The translations under genes and the position numbers were made by a program. Positions 23,501 through 31,698 of a stretch of DNA of 64,000 bases are shown here, piece after piece (the first letter of the stretch is position 1; each line of letters starts with the position of its first letter). The DNA is from Sinorhizobium terangae (GTDB taxonomy: Bacteria > Pseudomonadota > Alphaproteobacteria > Rhizobiales > Rhizobiaceae): positions 32,335 through 96,334 of the forward strand of contig NZ_WITC01000043.1 of assembly GCF_009601505.1 (NCBI RefSeq), in the 5' to 3' direction. Below the pieces are notes generated by a model. It searched no databases and was not told the DNA's origin. It saw nothing but the letters and a program-made list of their open reading frames with translations.

Positions 23501-23829
23501 TGCAGGATCTCAGGATCGACCTGCTCGCCCAGGGTGGTGAAGCTGCAGAGATCGGCAAAGACGATCGTAACCGTGCGGCGGTCGGCACCACTGTCCGCGC
23601 TCGAACGTGGCGGAGAGACGGCCTGCGGTGCCGGGCCGGGAGTCCGGGGGCGTTGCGCCGGCACGGAGGGAGCCGACGCACCGAGCTGCGTGCCGCATCG
23701 CGGGCAAAAGGCAAAGTGCGGCGGACAGGAATAGCCGCACCCCGGACACAGGTTCTGCTGTTTCGCACCGCACTTCGGGCAAAACGCAAAGCCGCTTTGT
23801 ATTTCGTAACCGCATTCGTGACAGTTCAT
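20566..23829 (-). CDS. Zinc-ribbon / class III adenylate cyclase / AAA ATPase / TPR signalling protein
   Basis: The 1087-residue protein combines two N-terminal zinc ribbons (CHECGYE..FCPKCG and CPGCGYS..FCPRCG, residues 3-50), a class III cyclase domain (about 85-270), an AAA-type ATPase (Walker A TGEAGIGKTRL, Walker B LLLVIEDLHWAD) and a long TPR-rich C-terminal half. Cyclase residues are intact: metal aspartates in FADLCSFT and IGDALLALFG, lysine in FVDKFIGD, a serine in YSVTGDTVN at the base-contact site (class IIIb pattern), and N/R in VNTAQRL. I start at MNCHECGY; the longer frame has no ribosome site. It is divergent from ilvD. Confidence 0.88.
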   Translation of the reverse strand: MNCHECGYEIQSGFAFCPKCGAKQQNLCPGCGYSCPPHFAFCPRCGTQLGASAPSVPAQRPRTPGPAPQAVSPPRSSADSGADRRTVTIVFADLCSFTTLGEQVDPEILQTLQNELFEELTEAVEAFGGFVDKFIGDALLALFGAPVAHEDDPERALRAAMEMVRRAAHVGERWRVRIGLPLNLHIGVNTGPVVTGAFGAGDSKSYSVTGDTVNTAQRLQSMAGPDEILVGPVTHRLTRHAFAYETLGAVTLRGKAGSVQVHRMSGVLDVPRAARGLDALGLSAPLIGRDKEIGRLRDCLALASSGTAQLVRLTGEAGIGKTRLVNDFLAGLGEEPEFAHVAVRRAACSPLGEPSYGTLARVLRSAYGISPADTPQETEEGLSLGLAEIGFPPDEIEQLMPLFFHILGIDDRDGMLQHVAPEQVRRQLFSAIRTIMERRLDQAPLLLVIEDLHWADSASLEALRFVLDRLDRRPLMLLTTQRPDAGPDRLAPGRTSITALRLGPLSAADGQHLLSAFFGEGGLPNKLCERILRRAGGNPLFVEEIVRSLIDLETLTRDGSHWRVAGGEATVDIPIGIEAMLLARIDRLPQEVRRLVHCAAVIGPSFDANLLRSISVAPAEVDRGLELLCDTEIIEEAGSERSLQSYRFTQSLLHEAVYNNLLVKRRTEIHATIAEALERRYGENPQRFEELALLGHHFSQSADRIRGARYLMAAGDRARQLCANEDAIRYYRQAMAALAALGEQRPEWFVARERIADLLVPTGERAAAEEHYHALLGCERVSTDPVASARILRKLGHLLWEAGNREQAQANFSDAAALLASADAPVESASLLQERGHLAFRMGDYLAASEWADDALSRVRDLARDASDEARREAALVTAEALNTRGVALARRGQTREAIAAVEESVAVAEAATLMQAACRGYTNLGVLYTIVDPKLAVEVCRRGLDMARRIGDLGFQARLLANLAVAYCTFTDRCADDGVPAAEKAIEIDRALDQREHLPVSLLVLGQIYQCHDRPHEARRFYGEAIDLAAETNEAQVLFPCYDGLAALCLDAGDLEAAERYFTLARDICARHDLDPEALMILPFLD

Positions 23830-24121
23830 CTCGGACGAACCCTCAAGAAGTCCGACACGTCCGGGAAAGGGCCTGTCGGGTATGAATGCCCAATGACAAT
23901 GGACTTGTTGTCTTGGCTTGGCAAGCAAACGCAGGATGGCCGCGGCAACGCGCGCCAGCGACACGCTAAGGTGACGCGGCGACCCACCGCCAACTGCTCA
24001 GTCGGCGGAAATAATCTGACGCAAAAGATGACGCGCGCGCAATTTTGCGCTAGTACCCTGCACCGGCGCTCCCGTATCGCCATATCCGCATAATGACATT
24101 CGTCCGTGAAGGAACACGTTC

Positions 24122-25960
24122 ATGCCTGCCTATCGCTCCCGCACCACCACACACGGCCGCAACATGGCCGGCGCCCGCGGCCTCTGGCGCGCAACGGGCA
24201 TGAAGGACAGCGACTTCGGCAAGCCGATTATCGCGGTGGTGAACTCGTTCACGCAGTTCGTGCCGGGTCACGTGCATTTGAAGGATCTGGGCCAGCTCGT
24301 CGCGCGCGAGATCGAGGCGGCCGGCGGTGTTGCCAAGGAATTCAACACGATCGCCGTCGACGACGGCATCGCCATGGGCCATGACGGCATGCTCTATTCG
24401 CTGCCCTCGCGCGAAATCATCGCCGACAGCGTCGAATATATGGTCAACGCGCACTGCGCCGACGCCATGGTCTGCATTTCCAACTGCGACAAGATCACCC
24501 CCGGCATGTTGATGGCGGCCCTTCGCCTCAACATCCCGGCCGTCTTCGTCTCCGGTGGCCCGATGGAAGCCGGCAAGGTCGTTCTGCACGGCAAGAAACA
24601 CGCGCTCGACCTCGTCGATGCAATGGTCGCTGCCGCCGACGACAATATTTCCGACGAAGACGTCAAGGTCATCGAACGTTCCGCCTGCCCGACCTGCGGC
24701 TCCTGCTCGGGCATGTTCACCGCGAACTCGATGAACTGTCTGACCGAGGCGCTCGGCCTGTCGCTTCCCGGCAACGGCTCGACGCTGGCGACCCATGCTG
24801 ACCGCAAGCGCCTCTTCGTCGAGGCGGGTCACCTGGTGGTCGACCTCGCCCGCCGCTACTACGAACAAGAAGACGAACGCGTCCTCCCGCGCACGATTGC
24901 TTCCAAGCAGGCCTTCGAGAATGCCATGGCGCTCGATATCGCCATGGGCGGCTCGACCAACACCGTGCTGCACATCCTCGCCGCCGCCTATGAGGGCGAG
25001 GTCGATTTCACCATGGACGATATCGACCGGCTGTCGCGCAACGTCCCGTGCCTCTCGAAGGTCGCCCCCGCGAAGGCCGACGTGCATATGGAAGACGTGC
25101 ACCGGGCCGGCGGCATCATGTCGATCCTCGGCGAACTCGACAAGGGCGGCCTCATCAATCGCGACTGCACGACCGTGCATAGCGACACAATCGGCGACGC
25201 CATCGACCGTTGGGACATCACCCGTACCTCGAGCGAAACGGTCCGCAATTTCTTCCGTGCCGCCCCCGGCGGCATCCCGACCCAGGTCGCCTTCAGCCAG
25301 GACGCTCGCTGGGAGGAGCTCGACACGGACCGCGAGAAGGGCGTCATCCGCTCGGTCGAGCACCCCTTCTCGAAGGACGGCGGCCTCGCTGTGCTCAAGG
25401 GCAACATCGCGCTCGACGGCTGCATCGTGAAGACCGCCGGCGTCGACGAGAGTATCCTGAAGTTTTCCGGCCCCGCGCGGGTCTTCGAAAGCCAGGACGC
25501 CGCCGTCAAGGCGATCCTCGGCAACGAGATCAAGGCGGGCGACGTCGTCGTCATCCGCTATGAAGGGCCGAAGGGCGGGCCGGGCATGCAGGAAATGCTC
25601 TATCCGACCAGCTATCTGAAGTCGAAGGGCCTCGGCAAGGCCTGCGCGTTGATCACCGACGGCCGTTTCTCCGGCGGCACGTCCGGTCTCTCCATCGGCC
25701 ACGTTTCGCCGGAAGCGGCGAATGGCGGCACGATCGGCCTCGTGCGCGAAGGCGACATGATCGACATCGACATCCCGAACCGCACGATCAGCTTGCGTGT
25801 CGACGAAGCCGACCTCGCCACCCGCAGACAGGAGCAGGACGCCAAGGGCTGGAAGCCGGCCGAGCAGCGCAAGCGCCAGGTGACGACCGCGCTCAAGGCC
25901 TACGCCGCTTTCGCAACCTCTGCCGACCGCGGCGCCGTGCGGGATCTCGGCGACCGGTGA
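24122..25960 (+). CDS. ilvD: Dihydroxy-acid dehydratase
   Basis: The 612-residue enzyme dehydrates dihydroxy acids in valine, isoleucine and pantothenate synthesis. Full-length match: start [19 protein letters not shown], iron-sulfur cysteines in [12 protein letters not shown] and [16 protein letters not shown], the [11 protein letters not shown] motif, and the C-terminal [20 protein letters not shown]. The length is typical of the long IlvD form. It stands alone, divergent from the cyclase gene, and ends at a terminator 24 bp on. Confidence 0.98.
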   Translation: MPAYRSRTTTHGRNMAGARGLWRATGMKDSDFGKPIIAVVNSFTQFVPGHVHLKDLGQLVAREIEAAGGVAKEFNTIAVDDGIAMGHDGMLYSLPSREIIADSVEYMVNAHCADAMVCISNCDKITPGMLMAALRLNIPAVFVSGGPMEAGKVVLHGKKHALDLVDAMVAAADDNISDEDVKVIERSACPTCGSCSGMFTANSMNCLTEALGLSLPGNGSTLATHADRKRLFVEAGHLVVDLARRYYEQEDERVLPRTIASKQAFENAMALDIAMGGSTNTVLHILAAAYEGEVDFTMDDIDRLSRNVPCLSKVAPAKADVHMEDVHRAGGIMSILGELDKGGLINRDCTTVHSDTIGDAIDRWDITRTSSETVRNFFRAAPGGIPTQVAFSQDARWEELDTDREKGVIRSVEHPFSKDGGLAVLKGNIALDGCIVKTAGVDESILKFSGPARVFESQDAAVKAILGNEIKAGDVVVIRYEGPKGGPGMQEMLYPTSYLKSKGLGKACALITDGRFSGGTSGLSIGHVSPEAANGGTIGLVREGDMIDIDIPNRTISLRVDEADLATRRQEQDAKGWKPAEQRKRQVTTALKAYAAFATSADRGAVRDLGDR

Positions 25961-25983
25961 TCGGCGCAACTCGCAAACGCAAG

Positions 25984-26012
25984 AAGGCTCCCGTCGCGGC
26001 GGGGGCCTTTTC
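25984..26012 (+). terminator. Terminator of ilvD
   Basis: AAGGCTCCCG pairs with CGGGGGCCTT (one wobble) and is followed by TTTTC. Confidence 0.75.
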
Positions 26013-26029
26013 GTTGCAAGCCGCTTGAA

Positions 26030-26440
26030 TCACATGTACCGTGTCTCGGCGGGCGGGTTCCACCAGTTGTTGTGCAGCCCGTCCATATACTGGATCGGCA
26101 AGGCCGCGAGCACGGCCGGATCGACATCATCCAGGCAGGCGACGTTGATCGAGACGAAGGCGCCGCCGAGCTCCTCGACATATCCGTGGCCGTAGGGCGA
26201 CAGCCCACAGGTGGGGCAGAACCGGTGATGGCCGCTCATCGTACCGAACTGATAGTCGCCGATACCCGCCTCCTCGCACATCAGCCGGAAGTCCTCCGGC
26301 TTCACGGTCGCACCCCAATAACGCTGCTTCGAGCAATACGAACAATTGCAGCGACTGGTCCCCGCCTGGAGATCGGCATCGACCTCATAGCGAATTCGTC
26401 CGCAATGGCAGCTGCCCCGATAGGTCGTCTTCATCGGCAT
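26030..26440 (-). CDS. GFA (glutathione-dependent formaldehyde-activating) family protein
   Basis: The 136-residue protein has the zinc-binding cysteine sets of the GFA/CENP-V fold: SCHCGRIRYE, CNCSYCSKQ and FCPTCGLSPYG. Founding members were linked to the glutathione-formaldehyde adduct, but most relatives have unknown roles. The start at 26440 is chosen because GGGAGGGG sits just before; the ATG two codons on (MKTTYRG) is also possible. It lies between ilvD and the marR gene. Confidence 0.8.
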   Translation of the reverse strand: MPMKTTYRGSCHCGRIRYEVDADLQAGTSRCNCSYCSKQRYWGATVKPEDFRLMCEEAGIGDYQFGTMSGHHRFCPTCGLSPYGHGYVEELGGAFVSINVACLDDVDPAVLAALPIQYMDGLHNNWWNPPAETRYM

Positions 26441-26532
26441 CACCCCTCCCTTTGGTGCCATCAGGTCTTCGATTTTCGCAAAGTTAGAGCGGGAAACGCG
26501 GACGGAAAGGCCTCCCAGTCCGCTTCGGCGCC

Positions 26533-26592
26533 TATAGCGCCGCGTGTCTTATCAGACGCGCGAAGGACGCATTAGCGCTTTGAATGGCTGCA
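26533..26592 (-). repeat. Type 2 dispersed repeat, inverted partial copy
   Basis: TATAGCGCCGCGTGTC and AGACGCGCGAAGGACGC form a hairpin followed by the inverted GCGCTTTGAATGGCTGCA tail, the mirror of copies at 8876 and 11503. It lies between the GFA gene and marR. Confidence 0.7.
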
Positions 26593-26610
26593 AAATGCCG
26601 GCCCGACCGT

Positions 26611-27099
26611 TCACGCCTCTACGGATAGGACCTCGGCGGCTCGCGTTCCGTCCTGGGTTAGCGCCAAAAGATCGGCGCGCAGGCGTTCCGGAACATTCGG
26701 GCCCAACCGCGCGTCGACCTCGGCATGGGTTTCCTTCCAGATCGGCACTGCCCGGGCGAGCAGCCGCTCGCCTTCCGCCGTCAGCCTCAGGCGGCGCAAC
26801 CGGCGGTCCTCAGGGTCGACAAGGCCATCCACCAGTCCGCGACGCTCAAGCGGCTTCAGCGCGGCGGTCAGCGTCGTACGGTCCATCGCAAGCAGCGAGG
26901 CAACCATGCTCATGCTCGGAGGTTCGGGCCGGTTGAGCGACATCAGCAGCGAGAATTGCCCGTTTGTGATATCGAGAGGCCGAAGCGCCTCGTCGAACCG
27001 CCGCGCGAGTGCCCGGGCGGCGCGCTGGACATGCAGGCAGAGACAGTTGTCCCTGACGAGGACGGTGGTGGCGAAGGGTACCAGAAGCGACTTTGACAT
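26611..27099 (-). CDS. MarR-family transcriptional regulator
   Basis: The 162-residue protein has the MarR winged helix-turn-helix: MSMVASLLAMDRTTLTAAL as recognition region and LVDPEDRRLRRLRLT as the wing, flanked by dimerisation helices. The N-terminus carries two or three cysteines (RDNCLCLH) that could sense oxidation, as in OhrR-like members, though this is a guess. It is divergent from the DUF899 gene with a palindrome in the 63-bp gap, so it likely controls both. Confidence 0.9.
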   Translation of the reverse strand: MSKSLLVPFATTVLVRDNCLCLHVQRAARALARRFDEALRPLDITNGQFSLLMSLNRPEPPSMSMVASLLAMDRTTLTAALKPLERRGLVDGLVDPEDRRLRRLRLTAEGERLLARAVPIWKETHAEVDARLGPNVPERLRADLLALTQDGTRAAEVLSVEA

Positions 27100-27110
27100 G
27101 GTTGAGTAAT

Positions 27111-27122
27111 GTTGATATCAAC
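27111..27122. promoter_or_regulatory. MarR-type operator palindrome
   Basis: GTTGATATCAAC is a perfect 12-bp palindrome in the middle of the marR-DUF899 divergent gap. TTGATATCAA is a common MarR-family half-site arrangement. Binding would cover both promoters. Confidence 0.7.
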
Positions 27123-27162
27123 GTAATTAGTCAAGTGCTACATTTCATGAGGAGGAAGGAGC

Positions 27163-27888
27163 ATGAGACCACACCATGCCGTCGTGTCGCACGAGGAATG
27201 GCTGAAGGCGCGCAAATCACTTCTCGCCCTGGAAAAGGAACACACCCACCTGCGAGACCGGATCAATGCCGAGCGTCAGGCACTGCCCTGGGTCAGGATG
27301 GATAAATCCTACATCTTCGAAACGCTTGCCGGCCCCAAGACATTGTCCGAGCTTTTCGACGGGCGCAGCCAGCTCGTCGTCTATCACTTCATGCTTGGAC
27401 CAGACTGGGAAGCCGGCTGTTCTAGCTGCTCGTTTCTGGCCGATCACTTCGCCGGCATGCTGCCGCATCTTAATCACCACGACGTCACGCTGATCGCAGC
27501 TTCGAATGCGCCGCTCGCCAAGATCGAGGCCTATCGCAAGCGAATGGGCTGGCATTTCCCGTGGGTGTCGGCGCAAGGCAACGGTTTCAACAGCGACTTC
27601 CATGTGTCCTTCACGCCCGCCGAGCTTGCGGGCGACAAGGTCGTCTACAATTTCACCGAAATCGACAGCAGCGAGGCCTACGAAGAGCTTCCCGGACTCA
27701 GCGCCTTCTACAAGGACGAGGACGGCACCGTCTATCATACCTACTCCACCTATGCCCGCGGCCTGGAGGAGCTTGTCGGCACCTTCATGCTGCTCGATCG
27801 GGCGCCGAAGGGGCGGAACGAAGGTAAGGTCATGGACTTCGTCCGCCGCCACGACGAATACGAGGAGGCGCCCAGGCAAAGGGCCTGA
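27163..27888 (+). CDS. DUF899 family, thioredoxin-like protein
   Basis: The 241-residue protein has the DUF899 pattern: VSHEEWLKARKSLLALEKE near the start, LPWVRMDKSYIFE, YHFMLGPDWEAGCSSCSFLADHF (a CxxC inside a thioredoxin-like fold) and YARGLEELVGTFMLLDRAPKGR at the end. Members are uncharacterised and probably redox-active. It is divergent from marR with a shared operator, and the DUF1579 gene follows 97 bp on, so the two could form one regulated unit. Confidence 0.85.
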   Translation: MRPHHAVVSHEEWLKARKSLLALEKEHTHLRDRINAERQALPWVRMDKSYIFETLAGPKTLSELFDGRSQLVVYHFMLGPDWEAGCSSCSFLADHFAGMLPHLNHHDVTLIAASNAPLAKIEAYRKRMGWHFPWVSAQGNGFNSDFHVSFTPAELAGDKVVYNFTEIDSSEAYEELPGLSAFYKDEDGTVYHTYSTYARGLEELVGTFMLLDRAPKGRNEGKVMDFVRRHDEYEEAPRQRA

Positions 27889-27985
27889 GCCTGATGACAA
27901 CCAGGGAACCATCGGCGTTTCCGAGCGTTGCTTTATCGCGCGGCGCTCCAGTTCGGGGCGCCGCGTCTCGCCATTGGAGGGATTG

Positions 27986-28459
27986 ATGAAGGCGGAACCT
28001 CAGGAGGAGCACCGGTGGCTTGAACAATTGCTCGGTGAGTGGGAGGTGACGTCGCTACCTCCGACCGAGGGCGACCAGCCGCAGACTCCATGGACGGAAA
28101 ACGTTCGCTCGATGCAAGGTCTGTGGGTCGTCTGCGAGGGAAAAGGCACGATGCCGGACGGCAGCCCCGCCCAGTCGCTGATGACCCTTGGCTTCAACCC
28201 GCAGACGAACCGCTATGTCGGCACCTGGGTCGGCTCGATGATGACGCATATGTGGGTCTATGACGGCGTGCTGGAAGACGACCGCAAGACGCTCACACTC
28301 AACTGCGAGGGGCCGGACTTCGACCGACCCGGCAGATCCGCAAGCTATCAGGACGTAATCACCCTTATCGACGGCAATCATCGCACGCTGACGGCCCGCG
28401 TCCAGACCGAAGACGGGAGCTGGAAGGAGGTCATGGCCGCCGAATATCGCCGGCGCTAA
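27986..28459 (+). CDS. DUF1579 family protein
   Basis: The 157-residue protein begins MKAEPQEEHRWLEQLLGEW and continues as a lipocalin-like beta barrel (GLWVVCEGKGTMPDG, LGFNPQTNRYVGTWVGSMM), the DUF1579 pattern. The function of the family is unknown. ATG 27986 has GGAGGG 4 to 9 bases upstream; a much longer upstream frame is a shadow of the DUF899 gene. Confidence 0.8.
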   Translation: MKAEPQEEHRWLEQLLGEWEVTSLPPTEGDQPQTPWTENVRSMQGLWVVCEGKGTMPDGSPAQSLMTLGFNPQTNRYVGTWVGSMMTHMWVYDGVLEDDRKTLTLNCEGPDFDRPGRSASYQDVITLIDGNHRTLTARVQTEDGSWKEVMAAEYRRR

Positions 28460-28460
28460 T

Positions 28461-28506
28461 GCATGTCGCCCAAAATTGTGCAGCAGTTTTTGAGCCGACG
28501 ACATGC
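28461..28506. repeat. Short dispersed palindrome with GCATGTCG/CGACATGC ends
   Basis: GCATGTCGCCCAAAATTGTG, CAGCAGTTTT and a CGACATGC end. A related copy in the opposite orientation lies at 40139-40183. It starts right after the DUF1579 stop and could form a stem. Confidence 0.7.
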
Positions 28507-28603
28507 AAACGACACGCTGAAGAAGTAAACCGCGTAGCAGGAAAACCACTGTTCGGCTGCCGCGAATGGCAGCACATCCCCACAAGAAACCGGAGGAGAG
28601 ACA

Positions 28604-29374
28604 ATGACGGGTCAGCACGGGAAATTCGTCTGGTACGAACTGATGACGACTGATACGAAGGCCGCCCAAACTTTCTACGAGAGTGTCGTTGGCTGGAGCG
28701 GCAGCGATGCCGGTATGCCGGGCATCGAATACACGCTGTTCTCCGTCGGTGATCGGCATGTGGCGGGACTGATGACGATGCCCGAGGGCGCGCTCGATAT
28801 GAAGATCCCGCCGGCCTGGCTCGGCTATGTCGCCGTCGATGACGTCGATGCGGCGGCTGCCAAGCTCGCCGCGGAGGGCGGCAATGTTCACCGCGCGCCC
28901 GATGACATCCCGGGCGTCGGCCGCTTCGCCATCGTCACAGATCCGCACGGTGCGGTCTTCGCGCTCTTCAAGGGAACGAGCGAGGAGCCCCCGGCGCTCG
29001 AGCAGATGGCGCCCGGAAACGTCGGCTGGCACGAGTTGATGGCCGGCGACCTTAATACCGCCTTTCCGTTCTATTCCAACTTGTTCGGCTGGACCAAGGA
29101 CCAGGCAATGGACATGGGCGATATGGGCACCTATCAGATCTTCGCCTGGAACGGCACCCCGATCGGCGGCATGATGACCAAGCCGAAGGAGGTTCCCGCC
29201 CCCTATTGGCTCTACTATTTCAACGTCGAAGCGTTGGACTCGGCCATCGAGCGGGCAAAAGCCGGCGGCGCGAAGATCGTCCTGGAGCCGATGGAAGTTC
29301 CGGGCGGCTCCTGGATCGTCCAATGCATCGATCCGCAGGGCGCACTTTTTGCCCTTGTCGCGCCGAAGCGTTGA
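28604..29374 (+). CDS. VOC (glyoxalase/dioxygenase superfamily) protein with two domains
   Basis: The 256-residue protein has two vicinal-oxygen-chelate modules, each starting with a tract like FVWYELMTTDTKAAQTFYES and VGWHELMAGDLNTAFPFYSN and ending in PHGAVFALFK and PQGALFALVA. This is the pattern of actinobacterial and rhizobial glyoxalase-like proteins; the substrate is unknown. A good GGAGGAGAG ribosome site precedes the ATG. It ends at a hairpin shared with the convergent lysR gene. Confidence 0.85.
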   Translation: MTGQHGKFVWYELMTTDTKAAQTFYESVVGWSGSDAGMPGIEYTLFSVGDRHVAGLMTMPEGALDMKIPPAWLGYVAVDDVDAAAAKLAAEGGNVHRAPDDIPGVGRFAIVTDPHGAVFALFKGTSEEPPALEQMAPGNVGWHELMAGDLNTAFPFYSNLFGWTKDQAMDMGDMGTYQIFAWNGTPIGGMMTKPKEVPAPYWLYYFNVEALDSAIERAKAGGAKIVLEPMEVPGGSWIVQCIDPQGALFALVAPKR

Positions 29375-29417
29375 TGGCGGCGTTTCGGATACGGACCGAC
29401 AACTCATGACACTTTAA

Positions 29418-29448
29418 GAGGGGCGCCTCTCCGCGTGGGGCGCCCCTC
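29418..29448. terminator. Hairpin between convergent VOC and LysR genes
   Basis: GAGGGGCGCC pairs perfectly with GGCGCCCCTC around an 11-base loop. The T-run is weak on both sides, so termination strength is uncertain. Confidence 0.55.
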
Positions 29449-29472
29449 TCCAATTCAAGCCTTGCGTATGTC

Positions 29473-30435
29473 TCACGCTGAAGCCGTCTCAACCTGAGCC
29501 TGGTCATCGCTCGGCCGCGCGACCGGTTCCGGCGCCACGCGGGCGTGCTTGGCGAGAAAATCAAGGACGGCCCGAACACGCGCGGGAAGCGCGCCGCCCT
29601 GGCCGAGGAAGACGGCATGAATCTCTTCCAGATCGCCGGGATTCAAGTCTTCCAGCACGGGAACGAGCCGCCCGGCGTCGATGTCGGCGCGCACGGTGAA
29701 TTCCGCAAGCCGCGTAAGCCCCGTGCCGGCAAGGGCGAGATGGCGCAGTCCCTCGCCGTCGCTCACCTGCAGCGTCCCCGAAGCCGGCAGAATGATGGTT
29801 TCCCCATCGGATTTGATCGGCCAGCCGTCGACGGCGCGCGCGTAGCAGAAGCCGAGCCGGTTATGGACCTCGAGCTCTTCGATGCTCGAGGGCGTCCCGT
29901 TCCGCTCGAGATAGGAGGGCGCCGCGACGATCACCATTCGCGTGGCGCCGAGCTTGCGGGCAATCAGCGCCGAACTCTTCAAGGGCCCTGATCGGATGGC
30001 GATATCGGCACGCGCCTCCATCAGGTCGACCACCGCATCGGTCTGGACGATGTCGAGCGAGACGGCGGGAAAGCGCTCGCGGAATTCCGGTAGCAGCGGC
30101 ATCAGGACATGGGTTGCGAAAGAAGCACTGACATTCAGCCGGACCCGGCCCGTGGGCATCTCGCCTCCGGCCGCACAGCGTTCGGCCTCCTCGATGTCGG
30201 CGAGGATGCGGGCGGTGCGCTCATAGAAGGCACAGCCCTCCGGCGTCAGTTGCAGCCGCCGCGTGGACCGGTTGACCAAGCGGACGCCGAGCCGGTCCTC
30301 GAGCCGCAGGACGAGCTTGCTGACCGCCGAAGGCGTCATGCGGAAATGGCGCGCTGCCGACGAAAAGGCGCCAAGCTCGACCGCCTTGGCGAACACTTCC
30401 ATTTCCCCTGAACGATTGATCGAAAGCCGCGACAT
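29473..30435 (-). CDS. LysR-family transcriptional regulator
   Basis: The 320-residue protein has the N-terminal winged helix (FAKAVELGAFSSAARHFRMTPSAVSKLVLRLEDRLGVRLVNR split over residues 15-56) and the effector-binding domain with VDLMEARADIAIRSGPL. This subgroup (AaeR/DsdC-like, PA0477-like) often controls a divergent oxidoreductase gene. Here it is divergent from an aldo/keto reductase gene, which it may activate. The ligand is unknown. Confidence 0.9.
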   Translation of the reverse strand: MSRLSINRSGEMEVFAKAVELGAFSSAARHFRMTPSAVSKLVLRLEDRLGVRLVNRSTRRLQLTPEGCAFYERTARILADIEEAERCAAGGEMPTGRVRLNVSASFATHVLMPLLPEFRERFPAVSLDIVQTDAVVDLMEARADIAIRSGPLKSSALIARKLGATRMVIVAAPSYLERNGTPSSIEELEVHNRLGFCYARAVDGWPIKSDGETIILPASGTLQVSDGEGLRHLALAGTGLTRLAEFTVRADIDAGRLVPVLEDLNPGDLEEIHAVFLGQGGALPARVRAVLDFLAKHARVAPEPVARPSDDQAQVETASA

Positions 30436-30543
30436 ATGACTTCAACTCACAAATGATATTCCGAACCGCAGTCTATCTCCAAAAGGAAGGGAACTCCATC
30501 TTCATGTCTCCAGACACATCGAGACGACAAGGGAGTTTGAGAG

Positions 30544-31578
30544 ATGGAGTATCGACGGCTTGGCTCGTCCGGCTTGAAGGTTCCGGCACTGAGCTTCGGC
30601 GCAGGCACGTTCGGCGGCAAGGGTCCGCTCTTCGGCGCCTGGGGCACGACGGACGACGCGGAGGCGCGCCGCCTAGTCGACATCTGCCTTGAGGCGGGCG
30701 TCAATCTTTTCGACACGGCTGATGTCTATTCGGACGGCGCCTCGGAAGAGGTGCTCGGCGCGGCGATCAAGGGACGACGCGAAAAGGTGATCCTTTCCAC
30801 CAAGATGTCGCTGCCGCTGGGTGACGGCCCGAACGATGCTGGCTCCTCCCGCTCGCGCCTTATCCACGGTGTCGAAGCGGCACTGAAGCGTCTCGGGACC
30901 GACTATATCGACCTCGTGCAATTGCACGCTTTCGATGCCGGAACGCCTATCGAAGAGGTGCTTTCGACACTCGATACCTTGGTTCGCGCTGGCAAACTCC
31001 GCTACGTCGGCGTCTCCAATTTCTCCGGCTGGCAGCTGATGAAATCGCTCGCGCTCGCCGAGCGGCATGGTTATCCCCGTTACGTCGCCAACCAGGTCTA
31101 CTATTCACTGGTCGGCCGCGACTACGAGTGGGAACTGATGCCACTCGGCCTCGACCAGGGTGTCGGGGCACTCGTCTGGAGCCCGCTGGGCTGGGGTCGG
31201 CTGACGGGCAAGATCCGCCGCGGCGAGCCGTGGCCGGCCGGAAGCCGGCTGCACGACACCGCCGCCTTCGGACCGCCGGTCGACGATGAAAAGCTCTACG
31301 ATATCGTCGAGGTGCTCGAAGCGCTTGCGGAGGAAACCGGCAGGACGGTGCCGCAGATCGCCATCAACTGGCTTCTGCAGCGGCCAACCGTTTCGAGCGT
31401 CATCATTGGCGCCCGCAACGAAGCGCAGCTCCGACAAAATCTTGGCGCTGTCGGCTGGTCGCTCTCCGCCGATCAGGTCGCGCGCCTCGACAAGGTCAGC
31501 GCGACGACGGCACCCTATCCGCATTTCCCCTATTACCGGCAGGAGGGTTTTGCCCGCATCAACCCTCCACCGGTTTGA
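30544..31578 (+). CDS. Aldo/keto reductase
   Basis: The 344-residue protein has the NADPH-dependent barrel with the catalytic tetrad: aspartate and tyrosine in FDTADVYSDGASEEVLG, lysine in VILSTKM, histidine in LVQLHAFD. The voltage-channel-beta/YajO-like subgroup fits MEYRRLGSSGLKVPALSFGAGTFGG. The C-terminal GARNEAQLRQNLGAVGWSL binds cofactor. It likely reduces an aldehyde or ketone and is divergent from lysR. Confidence 0.92.
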   Translation: MEYRRLGSSGLKVPALSFGAGTFGGKGPLFGAWGTTDDAEARRLVDICLEAGVNLFDTADVYSDGASEEVLGAAIKGRREKVILSTKMSLPLGDGPNDAGSSRSRLIHGVEAALKRLGTDYIDLVQLHAFDAGTPIEEVLSTLDTLVRAGKLRYVGVSNFSGWQLMKSLALAERHGYPRYVANQVYYSLVGRDYEWELMPLGLDQGVGALVWSPLGWGRLTGKIRRGEPWPAGSRLHDTAAFGPPVDDEKLYDIVEVLEALAEETGRTVPQIAINWLLQRPTVSSVIIGARNEAQLRQNLGAVGWSLSADQVARLDKVSATTAPYPHFPYYRQEGFARINPPPV

Positions 31579-31698
31579 GTAGACGGGAAAGCCGGCCGTG
31601 ATTCACCCCCCGGGTTTCGGCTTGCTTTCTTTCTTCGCATTGCACAAAATTCCCATGAATGGCCGGCAACGGACCGGCCATCGAGGGGAAAAATCTGC

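Noticed and set aside
24050..25969. 639-residue frame antisense to ilvD
   Set aside because: Shadow of ilvD; composition is that of a mirror frame and no family is recognised.
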